DNA of 64,000 nt from Tanypteryx hageni. Its lineage: Eukaryota; Arthropoda; Insecta; Odonata; Petaluridae. The stretch is from the NCBI GenBank assembly GCA_028673005.1, contig CM054116.1, positions 78,752,572 through 78,816,571 of the forward strand. Reading direction: 5' to 3'. A model generated the notes under the pieces. It saw nothing but the letters and a program-made list of their open reading frames with translations. It ran no database searches and was not told the DNA's origin. A program made the translations under genes and the position numbers. The number at the start of each line of letters is the position of its first letter. The stretch's first letter is position 1. Of the stretch, positions 43,421 through 54,728 are shown piece by piece.

Positions 43421-44821
43421 CTATTTACCTACGATGCTATTGATCCTCCCCAAGACTGTGTACAATATGACAAATAAGGATATTTTAATCCATAATATAA
43501 CATCAACAACACTTCGGTGCCCACTAATTTGTGTAGTTTTGTAAGTACAAAGATACTGGAAGATATTAAAAAAAATATAATCAATATGCTTCTCCCAATT
43601 AAGTTTCTCGTCAGTATGGATTCCCAGAAACTTTGAAGATGCAACTTGTGTCAATTGGACATCATCAATAAAGGCACTCATTTCATCATTACATAGTCCT
43701 CTAATAGGTTGAAAAAATATAGAATTAGATTTTAACCTATTTGCTACAAGATTATTATCCTGGAAATACTGAATAACAGAATTTACATTCATATACGCAT
43801 TAATTTCTAAGTTTGATGTTGAGGATCCTGAACACATCAGTGTCGTGCCATCAGCATAAAGAATTGTTTTACAGTTTGGGAGTTTCAGAAATCAGCAATA
43901 TAACACAAGAATAAAAATGGCTCCAAAACAGATCCTTGTGGAATGCCCTGTATAGCTTTTCTAAAGTCAGAATGGTTATTACACATCTTATTGCCACTTT
44001 TAGATACTAACATCGTGCACTGTAATCTGTTTGTAAAGTATGATTTTAACAAGTCCAAGGCAAGGGCCCTGATACCCCATAGATATAGTTTGTTCAGTAG
44101 CCTAGGTGCTGGACACAATCAAAAGCTTTTGTAGAGTCCAAAAATATACTGCATGTTTTATAATCCTGGTGAAGACATATGGTGACTTGATTTACAAATT
44201 CTGCGACAGCAGTTTTTTTGGACAGACCTGATGTGAATCCATGCTGGTTACAGTTAAAGAATTTGTTTACTTAAAAATACATTCATTCTGTTAAATAAAA
44301 CCTGTTCATATATTTTTGAAAAAGATGATAATAGGGAAATTGGCTTATAATTATCAGCATTACTGACATTGCCCTTCTTAAATATAGGCTTAACTACACT
44401 TATTTTTAAACACTGGGAGAAATACCTTGGGCCATTGAGAATTGATAATATTCCGCAAGGGGGTCATTAACTGAAGGGGACATACTTTAATAACTGACAT
44501 GGGAACACCATGTAGACCACTAGAGTGTTTATTCTTAAATTTAGCAATAACACCAAGTAACTCAGCATCTGATACTTCTCTTAGAAATGGCGTTTCTGAT
44601 ACATTTACACTAGATTTGTAGTCATTGGAGGGTCCTTTAATCCTTCCTGTTACTTTGTTAGCTGCATTGATAAAATGGTCATTAAATATGTTAGCAACTA
44701 CAGCTGAATTCTCATAAACCTTATCATCCACAGTATTATTAGTATTATTTTGAGTTCCCTTATATTCATTTATTATATACCATGATTTCTTTGCAGTGGC
44801 TTTTGCATCACATCCATTCAT
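43421..44821 (-). pseudogene. LINE reverse transcriptase, broken, YADD to YADG
   Basis: Pieces in order on the minus strand: SSGLHGVPMSVIKVCPLQLM, LNKLYLWGIRALALDLLKSY, AIQGIPQGSVLEPFLFLCYI, then in another frame TILYADGTTLMCSG and SKFLGIHTDEKLNWEKHI. The second catalytic Asp of YADD is Gly (about 43845-43850). Confidence 0.85.
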
Positions 44822-45367
44822 ATAATGGTTATAATACTTAGCTTTAGCTTCCTTAATCAGTGTTCTGTAATTATTTATATTAAGCTTATATACTTCCTAG
44901 TGTTGCTTTTCACCGATATTCTTCAATTTTTCATGATCATTCCATAACCCCATTTTCGCAATCGTAATATCGTTAGTCACCCATGCTTTTGTTAGTTTCC
45001 TGTTGATATTATTTCTTTTCATAATTGGACAGACCATTTTAAATATTCTTTGAATGTTGACAAAAAATTCTCACTTGGAATCTACAGTGTCTGCATTATA
45101 TACTGATTCCCAAGATTCTGAGTTTAGTACATTTTTTAAGAATAGCTTATTGTCAATATTTATATTGTGCTTATAAATACAACATGCACTATTATGATGA
45201 GAAGCACCCGTGGTTATTTTAACAAAAAGAGCAAAGTGATCTGATATATGTGTCTTGACAACTTCTACAGAACATTGATGATTTCTAAAATTTATAATAA
45301 CATGATCTATATTTGTAGAAGAGGAATCAGTGATTCTTGTCGGCTGGTCGACAAGGGAAGTTAAATC

Positions 45368-45709
45368 TTACATACTTAAAAAGTCTCCCAGTAGTTTGGA
45401 AAGTACAGTAATCTTTAAGGTGTCTATATTGAGGTCACCAGTGAGTACCAGTTTGCAAGATGAGGTAGCTATTCTACTAACTATTTCACATAAAATATCA
45501 AAGAACATATAAATATCACCTTGAGGAGGTCGATATATGGCCAGAATAATATACCTTTCTTTGTTGAGTAACATTTCAATTCCTACTATTTCAATAGTCT
45601 TTTCAACAGTCCTTTTTACTACCCATTCCATGTATTTCCAATTAAGTTTGCTGTCAGATAATAAGGCAACATCAGCACCTACTGAGTCCTTCCTGTAGAA
45701 GCTTGTCAC
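45368..45709 (-). pseudogene. LINE endonuclease (EEP) part
   Basis: Frame with SVGADVALLSD, IILAIYRPPQGDIYMFFD and KLVLTGDLNIDT, the conserved YRPP and GDLN blocks of apurinic-like LINE endonucleases. The N-terminal catalytic Asn/Glu part is in another frame and unclear. Confidence 0.8.
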
Positions 45710-46756
45710 AAGGGAATATCCACAAAATTTAATGTTGTTAATTCAGTCTCTTTTAGCCCATGTTCTGTAACAGCAAAGATGTTTGGGGAACTCTCACTCA
45801 GTAATAGTTCAATTTGTTCAAGCTTTTCGCATATATATTGCACATTTAAGTGAATAATTGAAAGTGAACTAATTTCAACACAGATGTTGAATTTAAGATT
45901 ATCACAAGATCTCTTGGATATATTAGATGAATCACAGCTACCTAGTCACATTTGCTTGGGCTTTGAGATTCCAGCTTTTCCCTTAGTAGTTATAACCAGT
46001 GGCTAATATATTTACATCAACATTGGGAGCAGAAATAACTTTGGCAGGTGTGGAGGGAGAAACACTCTCAGGAATAGGGGGTGTGCCCAGGGGTGGGATG
46101 CTGGGTTTAGAGGATGGATGGGGAGTAACCGCAGATTTCATTTTTCTAGGAGGGTAGAACTTACCCACACAAATACCATTGGCCCAATTTTTACTATCCA
46201 GTAATTCATCTAGGAGAGATAGTGGGGCACAAATTTCGAAGAAACTGCTGATTTCACTACACAAAAAGCTTACACAGGTGAAACTATCATCACTGAATTT
46301 ACTTTGAGAGATATTTAATAATATCATCACATGTTGTGTTTGGATTCACCCCACGAACATACAGTGGGATGTGGCGAGGGATGCCAGAGAAGCAAGGTGA
46401 ATTCTCGGAAGGCGAGTTTGTACTTTAGATTATGGTATAGTAGTATAATGTCTCTCTCTGGCAACTTTTTATCTTTCTATTGCTGCAAACAGCACAAACC
46501 TTGGTACTTTATCCTTCATTTTTCATTATGAAGTGGCACTTTTCATTCAGTCTTTCTTCATTGTCCCCAGAGATTCTCTTCTAATTCTCCCAGCATTTGA
46601 ATTTCTCACATTTCCTACAAGTTGGGACAAATGTTTCTTCCTATATTTTAGATGACTTATTGGCTTCATATTGTTGTTTATGTGCCACATTGCAAACAAT
46701 GTAACTGTTTACTACAGCAACTTCCATAAGCCAGAAGAACATCTTTCGCCACCATT

Positions 46757-47175
46757 CATGTTTTCCTCATGAATGCATAGCTTTGCGTCACTACACTGGG
46801 CCCTGAAGATGGTCGCTTGGCGACCGAAATACGTATTGGCCAAAAAACTGTTGAGGAAGTATGTTTCATCGACATCACTGGCGCATCATTATTGTCCTAG
46901 AACATCGTTGGTTTTTTCCTTTTCGTTCAGTCGCTGTTGGGTTCCCTCCCCATTGTGGGGTCTTTGTTTCGTCGGAGGATTTTTGGCCGCATTGTGGGAA
47001 GTTTGCCTCAGCATCGGCTGTCACCAACGCTTTCGCTTGTGACCAGCTGTTGATAAAAAGTTTTTACCTTAAACGAACCTGCTGGCTTCAGGAGAAAAAA
47101 GTTTATTTATATCATTTTATCTTGCCAGCGAAGCTCACCTTTTTTATATATTTTTTTAATTTTTATGTGATATAT
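46757..47175 (+). mobile_element. Small insertion inside piggyBac, with hammerhead-like motif
   Basis: About 420 bp that interrupts piggyBac between the MGALD and HEWWRK blocks. It starts with a GGGCCCTGAAGATGG segment and has higher GC than its host. It looks like a Penelope-type terminal unit without coding. Confidence 0.55.
46803..46829 (+). ncRNA. Hammerhead-like motif, intact core
   Basis: CTGAAGA, unpaired T, GGTCGC-TTG-GCGACC hairpin of six pairs, GAAA. It has the strongest stem II in the window. Confidence 0.6.
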
Positions 47176-47911
47176 TAGTCTGCTCAATCTAGTGCTCCCA
47201 TTTTGTCTGTATAATCAGAAACCACAACTGGTTTTTAGATTTTTTTTGTTGTACCTCCATTTAATTTTTGTGAGACAGTTGGTTTTATTGCAATGGCATG
47301 TACTTAGCATTCGTACCAACCTGTTGTCCTTCCAGCCCAGAAACATAGTAGTAGTTTTCTTTGTTCTTGAAGGCAGAAACTTCATGTATGTTTTAATTTT
47401 TTAGACTTCTGGTAAACCTTTCCTATTTGCCATTATGGTTCCTGTAGTATGGATCTTCATATTAAGAAGTGTAATAGCTACCTCATAACTCATGTAAAAA
47501 TGATCAGCATAGAGATGGTACTATGATCCACTTGTGGATGACTGAAGATTCTGACACAGTTGCAACACAATTCTGATTTCACAAGACTCTCTGTCATTGC
47601 TTTACCAAAGTATGATATAATGGAGGAAATATAACTGGTCTCACAATCACCTAGTACATACACATGAAGTCTCCATTTTTTTGGTTGCATTGGATTGTAC
47701 ATTTTGATGAATATCCATCCTTTGAAACCAACAGCGCTCTCATCTATTGCAACATTTTTTCCTGGTAGGAAAACTTATATATATTTTGTGTCAAGGTATT
47801 CTAATATATTCTTTACTAGCGTAATTACCCATCAAATGTGATGGGATTATGATATAAATATTCCAAATATATTTGATTTCGATATGAAAAATCAGTAAGA
47901 TATGTTAAATG

Positions 47912-49435
47912 ATAATAATAAATAAATTTATTTATTTATTTATTTAATTAAAAAAGGTCCATAAACAGCCAAATTTTGGCCTTTTACAATGGATCCGTAA
48001 TATAACAACATAAAATAACAAATAAAATAAATTAAATTAACAATCGTGGAACAGATATTAAATTGTTCCAAACAGGAAAATGCAAAAACAGAAACATATT
48101 CAAAAGCGTTTAGACAATAAGAATTATGGGGGTGACCGGGCAACTAGTGCAGAAAAGGATGAGATGGGGGAAAACATATGAATAACAGGGAACAAACGAA
48201 CCAGGGAATTAAATGTTTGGGGCAATCGATAGAAGAGAGATCTTTTGGTGATGGAGAGTCGGCATTTGGGTAAGTGTAAGGGGTTGGGATTGCGGGTGGG
48301 ACAAGGGGGGACGTGAAGAGAGAAGTAGGTAAGAAGTTCATTTGGTCGGTATTTACCATTCATTATTCCATGGAGAAATTTTAGGTCTGATGTTTTCCGA
48401 CGCAATTGCAGGGAGGAAATACCCATCACTGAAAGCAATTCCTCGCGAGACAAGTTACGGTAAGTGGGGACTCGATGGCGCGCGATTGCTAGGAAGAAAT
48501 TTAGAGGGCGATTTAGGAGTTTAAGGTTGGTGGGAGATGCCGTGGACCATATAGGAGAGCAATATTCAAGTAGTGGTAGGACACAACCGGAAAAAACTGA
48601 TTTTAATGCCTGAAGGTTGTTGATTTCTGTGAATCTGTACAACAGGCCAACAAGGGACATGGCTTTGGATGAAATTTTTCTTAGATGTGAGGTGAAGGTG
48701 AGCTTGGAATCGAAGAGCACTCCAAGGTCACTGTGTGAGGAAACTTCGGGTATGGGTTGGGCGGAGTATAAATAAACTGAAGGGATGGGTTTGGTTCGAA
48801 GGGTGAACTGTATAAATTTAGATTTGGTGGGATTAACTTTAAGTTTCCATGCAGAGCTCCAATTAGAGATTGAATGGAGGGCAAGCTGAAGCAAGTGACT
48901 GTCATTGGAGTTGTCTATTTGCTTAAAAATCTTGCAATCGTCGGCGTATAACAGTATGTTGCAGGAATGGGGAAGAACGGAATCAACAATATCATCAATA
49001 TATAAAGAGAAAAGAAGGGGACCAAGAACACTTCCTTGTGGAATACCGGAAGGAACTGGAAGGGAAGGGGAAGTAACGCCATCGATTGTAACACGTTGAA
49101 ATCTGTTGGATAGAAAACTGGTGAGAAGACTAAGAAGGGGTCCATGGATATTGTAACGATTGGTAAGTTTGTGAATTAATAGGATGTGATCCACGGTGTC
49201 AAAAGCTTTGGAAAAATTGACGTAACAAACGTCGAGTTGGGAAGATTGTTCGAAAGCATTGGTAATATGATAGTGAATGACGGAAAGGTTGGTGAGGCAT
49301 GAGCTCCCGGGAAGGAAACCATGTTGATAGGGGGAAATGTAAGGGAGGATAAACGACAGGAGGCGGCTGTGAATAATGCGTTCAAAGAGGATGGAAAGAA
49401 CAGGAAGAATAGATATGGGGCGGTAATTATAAATA
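47912..49435 (-). mobile_element. 5'-truncated LINE with intact reverse transcriptase
   Basis: The minus-strand coding part (49435-48124) is followed by about 200 bp of 3' UTR and an AAATAAATAAATAAATTT tail. There is no endonuclease; a polypyrimidine tract lies at the truncated 5' side. Confidence 0.88.
48124..49435 (-). CDS. LINE reverse transcriptase, open frame
   Basis: The frame runs from NYRPISILPVLSILFERI through [36 protein letters not shown] and ILLYADDCKIF to a stop at 48124. The YADD catalytic pair is intact. The first Met is at 49194 but the conserved frame extends upstream to 49435. GC content (about 45%) is well above the surrounding DNA, suggesting a younger or differently constrained insertion. 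It is a jockey/I-type RT. Confidence 0.88.
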
Positions 49436-49446
49436 AATAGTAATAT

Positions 49447-49620
49447 TCCCTCCCTCTCACTAAACCTCTCTCCCTCCCTACCTCTCTGCCTCTCTTTTGT
49501 CTCACCTCCCCCTCTCTCATTCCCTCCTGTCCCAATCCATAGCTCTCCCTCTTTTTCTCCATCTTCTTAATCTCTTTCCTCCTGTCCTATGCTAATTCTA
49601 TACCTCCCTTACTCTCTTAG
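49447..49620. repeat. Polypyrimidine tract
   Basis: Strongly strand-asymmetric CCCTCTCT-type sequence over about 170 bp on the plus strand. Confidence 0.8.
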
Positions 49621-49627
49621 TACTTAT

Positions 49628-49768
49628 GATGAAAAACAGAAGGCCTCTCCAACTTTCTTTGGACAAGTTCTTCAAAAAACTTGAAAGAAATCCTGCAACC
49701 CATTCACCAACACAAAAATCACAACTAAAGTCTTCTTTAGACTCTCCATATATATTAATAGTGTAAAT
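49628..49768 (+). pseudogene. Tigger transposase C-terminal fragment
   Basis: Short frame MKNRRPLQLSLDKFFKKLER and a Ser/Pro-rich end. LDKFFKK is the typical tail of Tigger-like transposases; compare LDMFFKKT in the element at 51182. Confidence 0.5.
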
Positions 49769-51041
49769 AAATGAGGTTTTTAAAGTGAAGGTGTGATGCT
49801 TCAAATTAAATGTCTTGACCTGCAGATTTGCAGAAAAATGTTAAAATCGAAATCGGTCATACCATTGGTGAGATATGGAGGTTTTTTGTGACTGGCTAAG
49901 CTTGTAGTGGTTGATGTAAAAATGGCACTGCTAACGGACAATAATCGATGTAGGAAATGACGGGTGATATTAAGGTGGTGTTCCTAGCAGACATTAGTAG
50001 AAGGAAATAAACCTTGCTGTTGCTGAGCTTCTTGATAATGTGACAAGGCTTACTACCAAGACAATATTCAATCTAACCAACCAGTTGATTTATTAACACA
50101 AAACTGCTAGTCTAAATGAATTTCAAAATTCTCTGATAACAGCCGTTTCCAATCACCAATAACTCTTCTTCTACCCAATAATAATGGTTCAACTACCATT
50201 AGAAAATGGGGAAGATAATTTTAGGAAAGAAATATTTTTTAAAATTGTTATTTTAAAGTTTTATGATATTTATTTGTTTTAATATATTGTATTCATCTTT
50301 AAATTTAATGTTAGTTAATTTATAAATACAATGGTGCAATATTCCAACTTGATTTTGAGTGAAAAAGTTTGTGCTTTTCCATTTCGGGAATGCATCTCCA
50401 TTTATAACATTAGTTTATATGGAAAATGACCGTCCGCTTAACGTACAGGTTTTCACCTGTACGTTACATGGATGTTGCCTGTACTTGTTACCTGATGATG
50501 GTGATTATTCATCTAAACTGGTTGTTCTTATATAATGTTATGTGGAATAGGTTGAAGTGTGATTAAAGCTGTGTAGTTTTAATTTTTGTTTTGTTTTTAA
50601 TTTAAAAAACACATTATTGTAGAATTCCATTAAATCTCAGCCTTTTCTATTAATTTTATTATAATCTGATACGTCTGCTCTTTGTTTCAATGTTTCTAAA
50701 ACTAATGAATTTTTGATATTTTTAATGGAAAACTGTTTGTGATACATTATATGGTTGTATTTTGCATTATATTTTTTTAACTGTTATAATTAATATGTTA
50801 AATAACATACATAATCTCTCTTTGAGTTACTTTTGGAATTTCTTTTTATTCTTTTGCACAGCATTGATCCTCTCTCCTTATGATTGACATAACTATATGA
50901 ACTTTTTGGTCTTAGCAAGTAGTTATTGTTGCTTTTAATGATGCATTAAAACAGTGTTCTTTGGTAACATAAATTTTCCATTTATGAACATATTTGATGT
51001 ATTTGGCAATTGAGATCCTTATAGTACCTCTCCTTTAAATC
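49769..51041. other. Intergenic, AT-rich
   Basis: No gene seen. It contains an 11-bp perfect hairpin (AACGTACAGGT/ACCTGTACGTT, 50437-50463) and a degenerate hammerhead-like motif next to it. Confidence 0.45.
50492..50517 (+). ncRNA. Hammerhead-like motif, degenerate
   Basis: CTGATGA, a GGTGA/TCATC stem, then TAAA for GAAA, followed by CTGGTTGTT as in the copy at 62440. Confidence 0.3.
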
Positions 51042-51181
51042 AGGGGTTTTCAATCTAAGGCCACCAAAGCTATGATGAAAAATCAATTTGTAAGATTTAA
51101 CACAGGAAATTTCATATTTTTAATTGAAGTTATGATAGTAAGACCTTGAACAGTGAAACTTTATTGCCAGAAAATGTCAGA
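51042..51181 (+). repeat. hAT MITE fragment
   Basis: It begins CAGGGGTTTTCAATCTAAGG and follows the 25745 MITE for about 130 bp, ending where the Tigger element starts. Confidence 0.5.
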
Positions 51182-51658
51182 CAGACGGTCCTCTACTTAC
51201 AATCACCCGACTTGCAAACATGCACACTTACGAACGCCAACCCATTTGAATATCAACCCCCAAACCGTCTTCAAAGCAAACCAAATTCCACCCTTACGAA
51301 CTGACTGGAGGCTTCTAGACTTCTTCAATATGCACCATTACACGTTTTCTCATTCTTGCTCACAGTTTGCATAACAAGCATGGGTTTGTTCTTAGTCTTT
51401 GTTTGCAGCCTCCCACGTTAGCATCTTGTTTGCTTCTTTGTGCATTTACTTGTGTAGTTTGTGCATTATTTTTGTGCTATAATGTGTGCTTTTGTGTGCA
51501 TATACATCATAATTCATCATGTGCCTCTCTGTGCATTTACTTTGTGCTTTATTGTGTTCATTTGTTACATTTACTTTTGTAATTAATTGTGTGCTTCTCT
51601 TTGTTACTTAGTGCTACTTTGTTGTTAATTATGCATTATTTTGTGCTTTTGTTCTAGT

Positions 51659-54264
51659 TATGGCCAATAAGAGAAAGAAAAAATAAAAATGAAAGTGTTG
51701 GTGCTCCTTCACAGAAAAGAAGGGCAATATCATTTGAGATGAAATTAGATATACGAGAGCCCAAATTGGCAATGTGCATGGCATGAATCGTTCTACGGTT
51801 GTGACTATAATAAAGGACAAGGTATGGATCTTGGAATACGTGAAGGCATACACCCCAATGCAAGGCACGATCATAACCGAGAAAAGAACTGGCCCTATTG
51901 AGGATATGGAACAACTGCTAAGGATTTGGATGAAGTTATGACTCAACATAAGATTCCTAGTAATCTTGTCCTTATGCAAGATAAGGCTCATAGCTTATAC
52001 AAGCATGTTCGAACTGAATGGGCTGACACTAAATGTTATTCTATGTAAGTTGTGGGTGGTTTTTATACTTCAAGCGGAGGACAAATTTACATGATGTAAA
52101 AATTACAGGTGAATCTGTTAGTGCCAATGAAAAAGGAGCAGCTGAATTTGTTAAAACATTTGCCGATATTATTAAAGAAGGTGGATATATTGAGCATCAA
52201 GTATTTCATACCAATGAAACTGGATTTCTGGAAAAAGATGTCTAAAAGAACATACATTTCTAAAGAAGAAAATAGTATGCCCGGGTTTAAAGGCTCTGTT
52301 AATCCTGTTGGTTGGGACGAATGTTACTAGTGATCGTAAACTGAAGCCCCTCCTTGTGTTCCACTCATAGAAAGATGTAGCTAAAGGTTCACTGCCTGTG
52401 ATTTAGATGTCAAATGCAAATGCCTGGATGAAATTGGAGGTATTTAAAGAGTGGTTCTTGAATAATTTTGTGCTCGAAGTAAAGTTGTATTGCACAACAA
52501 AATGGCATTCCCTTCACAATTTTGCTTTTATTGAACAACTAGCTGAAGTACCTGTTCTTCGCACAGAATATTTCATCAATGCATCTCCGAAAGGGTCAGC
52601 TAAAGTAGGGAAGCACCCGAGAGCTGTCTGTAATATGCCGCGTCAAGTTGATTAACATCTGATAGTTGTGAGTGAATACTGCTTGGTTAAGAGAGTGCCT
52701 CTTTATAAACTATGTTGCGAGTCTTTGCATCCGGGGCAAAGGTGAAAAGATCCTTGCTGCTACTTACCCTGGAGCAGGCTATGTAGAGTTGTCCGTGTGA
52801 GAAGCAGCTGAATGTCAAATCAACGCCTGCAATGTGGAGGGTCTGGCCTTGTGACTAGTTAATTGTCATGATGAAACCGACTAGCCTTTACCGCACACTG
52901 TTAGAATTACTGCTTCTATCACATATCTATGGAGGGCTTTCACCTGCAGCCATGTGCCATTACAAAGCTTTGGAGCTCTTAGGTTTCACATGAGCATTAT
53001 TGGACATCCAACTTTCAAAGTGATTTTATGCGCTGAGAGCCCAGGAGCTGTTACAGTATTCAAAAATTCTGCAGGATATTTCACTGCGTCGTCCTGATTG
53101 TTTTATAGTTGCCATTTTGTTTCAAGGTGACGGACTTTGATTTAGAGTAGCCTAAGTTTTAAGTGGAGCCAATTTACAACTAATCCCCAAATTTAATTGA
53201 AATCCATTGAGCTGTTTTCGAGTGATGCATGTACAATCAAACAAACAGACAGAATTACAATTTTATTTATATAGATGAACCTGGCCACCCTACTTTCCCT
53301 GATGACTTTCACCCTGATGTCGAAATTGTTTTTTCTCTTAAACACCATTTCCTTACTACAGCCCATGGATCATGGAGTCATCAGGTCTTTGAAACTCCAG
53401 TACACTCATAAGACTTTTTTCATGCAGTGAAACCTACAGAAGCTGATGGCCAGCCACTCTAAATGAATTTGAGAAGGGCTTCAATATTTACAGGTCTGTC
53501 CTCAACATTGGTTGGGCTTGGTGTGGTGAAAAGGCCACAACATTGAACAGCTCATGAAAAAAGCCTCATCCGTGTTTCGTCCATGACTTTGTTGACTTTG
53601 AGAATAATCTGAAAGGTGTTCCCACTAACATTACTGAAATGTGGAAGCAGCTGGACTTCAAATTAGAGGAGGAAGACATAGAGAGTTTGCTGGACTCCCA
53701 TTCTGAGGAGTTGGCTAATGAAGAGCTTGTTGTCATGAAGGTAGAGCAGCATAAAGCTGCCGATGTAGAGGGCCAAAAAGATGTTGAAGAACAGGCCCAG
53801 CAGAAGGTGTTTTTAACAATCTAATTACCAGAGGCCTTCCGATTAATTGATTAGGCTGTTGGGCTTTTTGAATAACAGGATTGTAATGCCTCCAGATTTT
53901 CCTCTGTCCCCAGGGCAATGGCAGATGTAGTGACCTGCTACAAGGAAATCTGTCTTGAGAAAAAGAAGGCTACTGTCCAGAATTTCCTTGATATGTTCTT
54001 CAAGAAGACTGCAGCTACAAAACCATCAAGTGAGCCACAAATAGACCCATCTATTGCTCCAGACCCCGGACTATCTGCTCTTTCTGAACTAGAAGAAAAT
54101 CCACCCACACCCTCTACTTCTATTCCTGCCAATAAATTTGATGAATACATGGTTGACGATCCAGAAGCAGTACCTTCTTCCTCCTCTTCCATCATCAAAT
54201 GCAACATCTGCTACCACCTACATCACCTCCAGCAAACAAGAAGAGGCAGCATTCGAGGTAAATG
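51659..54264 (+). pseudogene. Tigger/jerky-type DDE transposase pseudogene
   Basis: Order on the plus strand: MANKRKKK start, IGNVHGMNRSTVVTIIKDK HTH, FHTNETGFLEKD (first catalytic Asp replaced by Asn in the DETG block), KLKPLLVFHS, NANAWMKLEVFKEWFLNNFV, then a 0.75 kb interruption, GHPTFPDDFHPDVEIVF, then the acidic EEEDIESLLDSHSEELANEE and CYKEICLEKKKATVQ-FLDMFFKK tail. Many stops and frame changes. Confidence 0.88.
52520..53275 (-). pseudogene. Helitron helicase C-terminal fragment, nested
   Basis: The minus strand reads APKLCNGTWLQVKALHRYVI, VCGKG, SQGQTLHIAGVDLTFSCFSH and GQLYIACSRVSSSKDLFTF, the last motifs of the Pif1-like Helitron helicase. It interrupts the Tigger frame between FV-EVKLYC and the GHP block. 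An ATTTATATAG repeat tail borders the right side. Confidence 0.85.
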
Positions 54265-54728
54265 AAGTAATTTTTCTTAATTATTTTGTATAATTTTACT
54301 GTTATTATTATACTATAAGTTACTTATGTTTAATTTCTTGCTGGTTAGGTACCAATTTCAAGTACATTATAGATTTGAATAGGCTTTTGGAGAGAGGTTA
54401 GGAACCTAACACACATGTATTTCATTAATCCTTATGGAGATATTTGTTTTGAGTACCAAATAAATGACTTATGAACAAACTCTAGGAGCATAACCCGCTT
54501 GTAAGTTGAGGACTGTCTGTACTTGATCTTCACTTAGGGTAAAGTGAGGAGAGATGATGCACAATTCAACAAAAAATTGTAGATTTTAGAATAGGTGAGA
54601 AATCATGAGATCACTGATAATAATGCATTCTACAGTTATTAGTTATATTAAGAAAAGTAGAAAGTTTTTTAAAAGGGCTTGAAATATGATTTTAAGCGAT
54701 TTTTCAAAACCCTGTTTTTTTCCATGTT

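Larger units (their letters stand above)
42745..46330 (-). mobile_element. Decayed jockey-like LINE, nearly full ORF2
   Basis: Read on the minus strand: a 5' open frame (46330-45983), the endonuclease, the reverse transcriptase in pieces, the C-terminal tail (43224-43033) and a 3' end AATAAACTATTACTACTACT. Length and order fit a LINE of about 3.6 kb with many stops and frame changes. Confidence 0.8.
46400..47850 (-). pseudogene. piggyBac transposase pseudogene, split
   Basis: Read on the minus strand: PGKNVAIDESAVGFKGWIF (first catalytic Asp), MQPKKWRLHVYVLGD, YHLYADHFYMSYEVA (second Asp), TGTIMANRKGLPEV, MFLGWKDNRLVRMLST, VVVSDYTDKMGALD, then after an insertion HEWWRKMFFWLMEVAVVNSY and a C-terminal KCEKFK / CAVCSNRKIKS region. 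The N-terminus is missing. Several frame changes exist. Confidence 0.85.
51182..54519 (+). mobile_element. Tigger element with nested Helitron fragment
   Basis: Ends CAGACGGTCCTCTACTTACA and inverted CAGACAGTCCTCAACTTACA. TA follows at 54520-54521; the left TA is mutated. Without the nested part it is about 2.6 kb, the usual Tigger size. Confidence 0.85.

Noticed and set aside
49176..49562. 128-codon minus-strand frame
   Set aside because: Shadow frame over the LINE RT and the polypyrimidine tract; the conserved RT motifs are in another frame.
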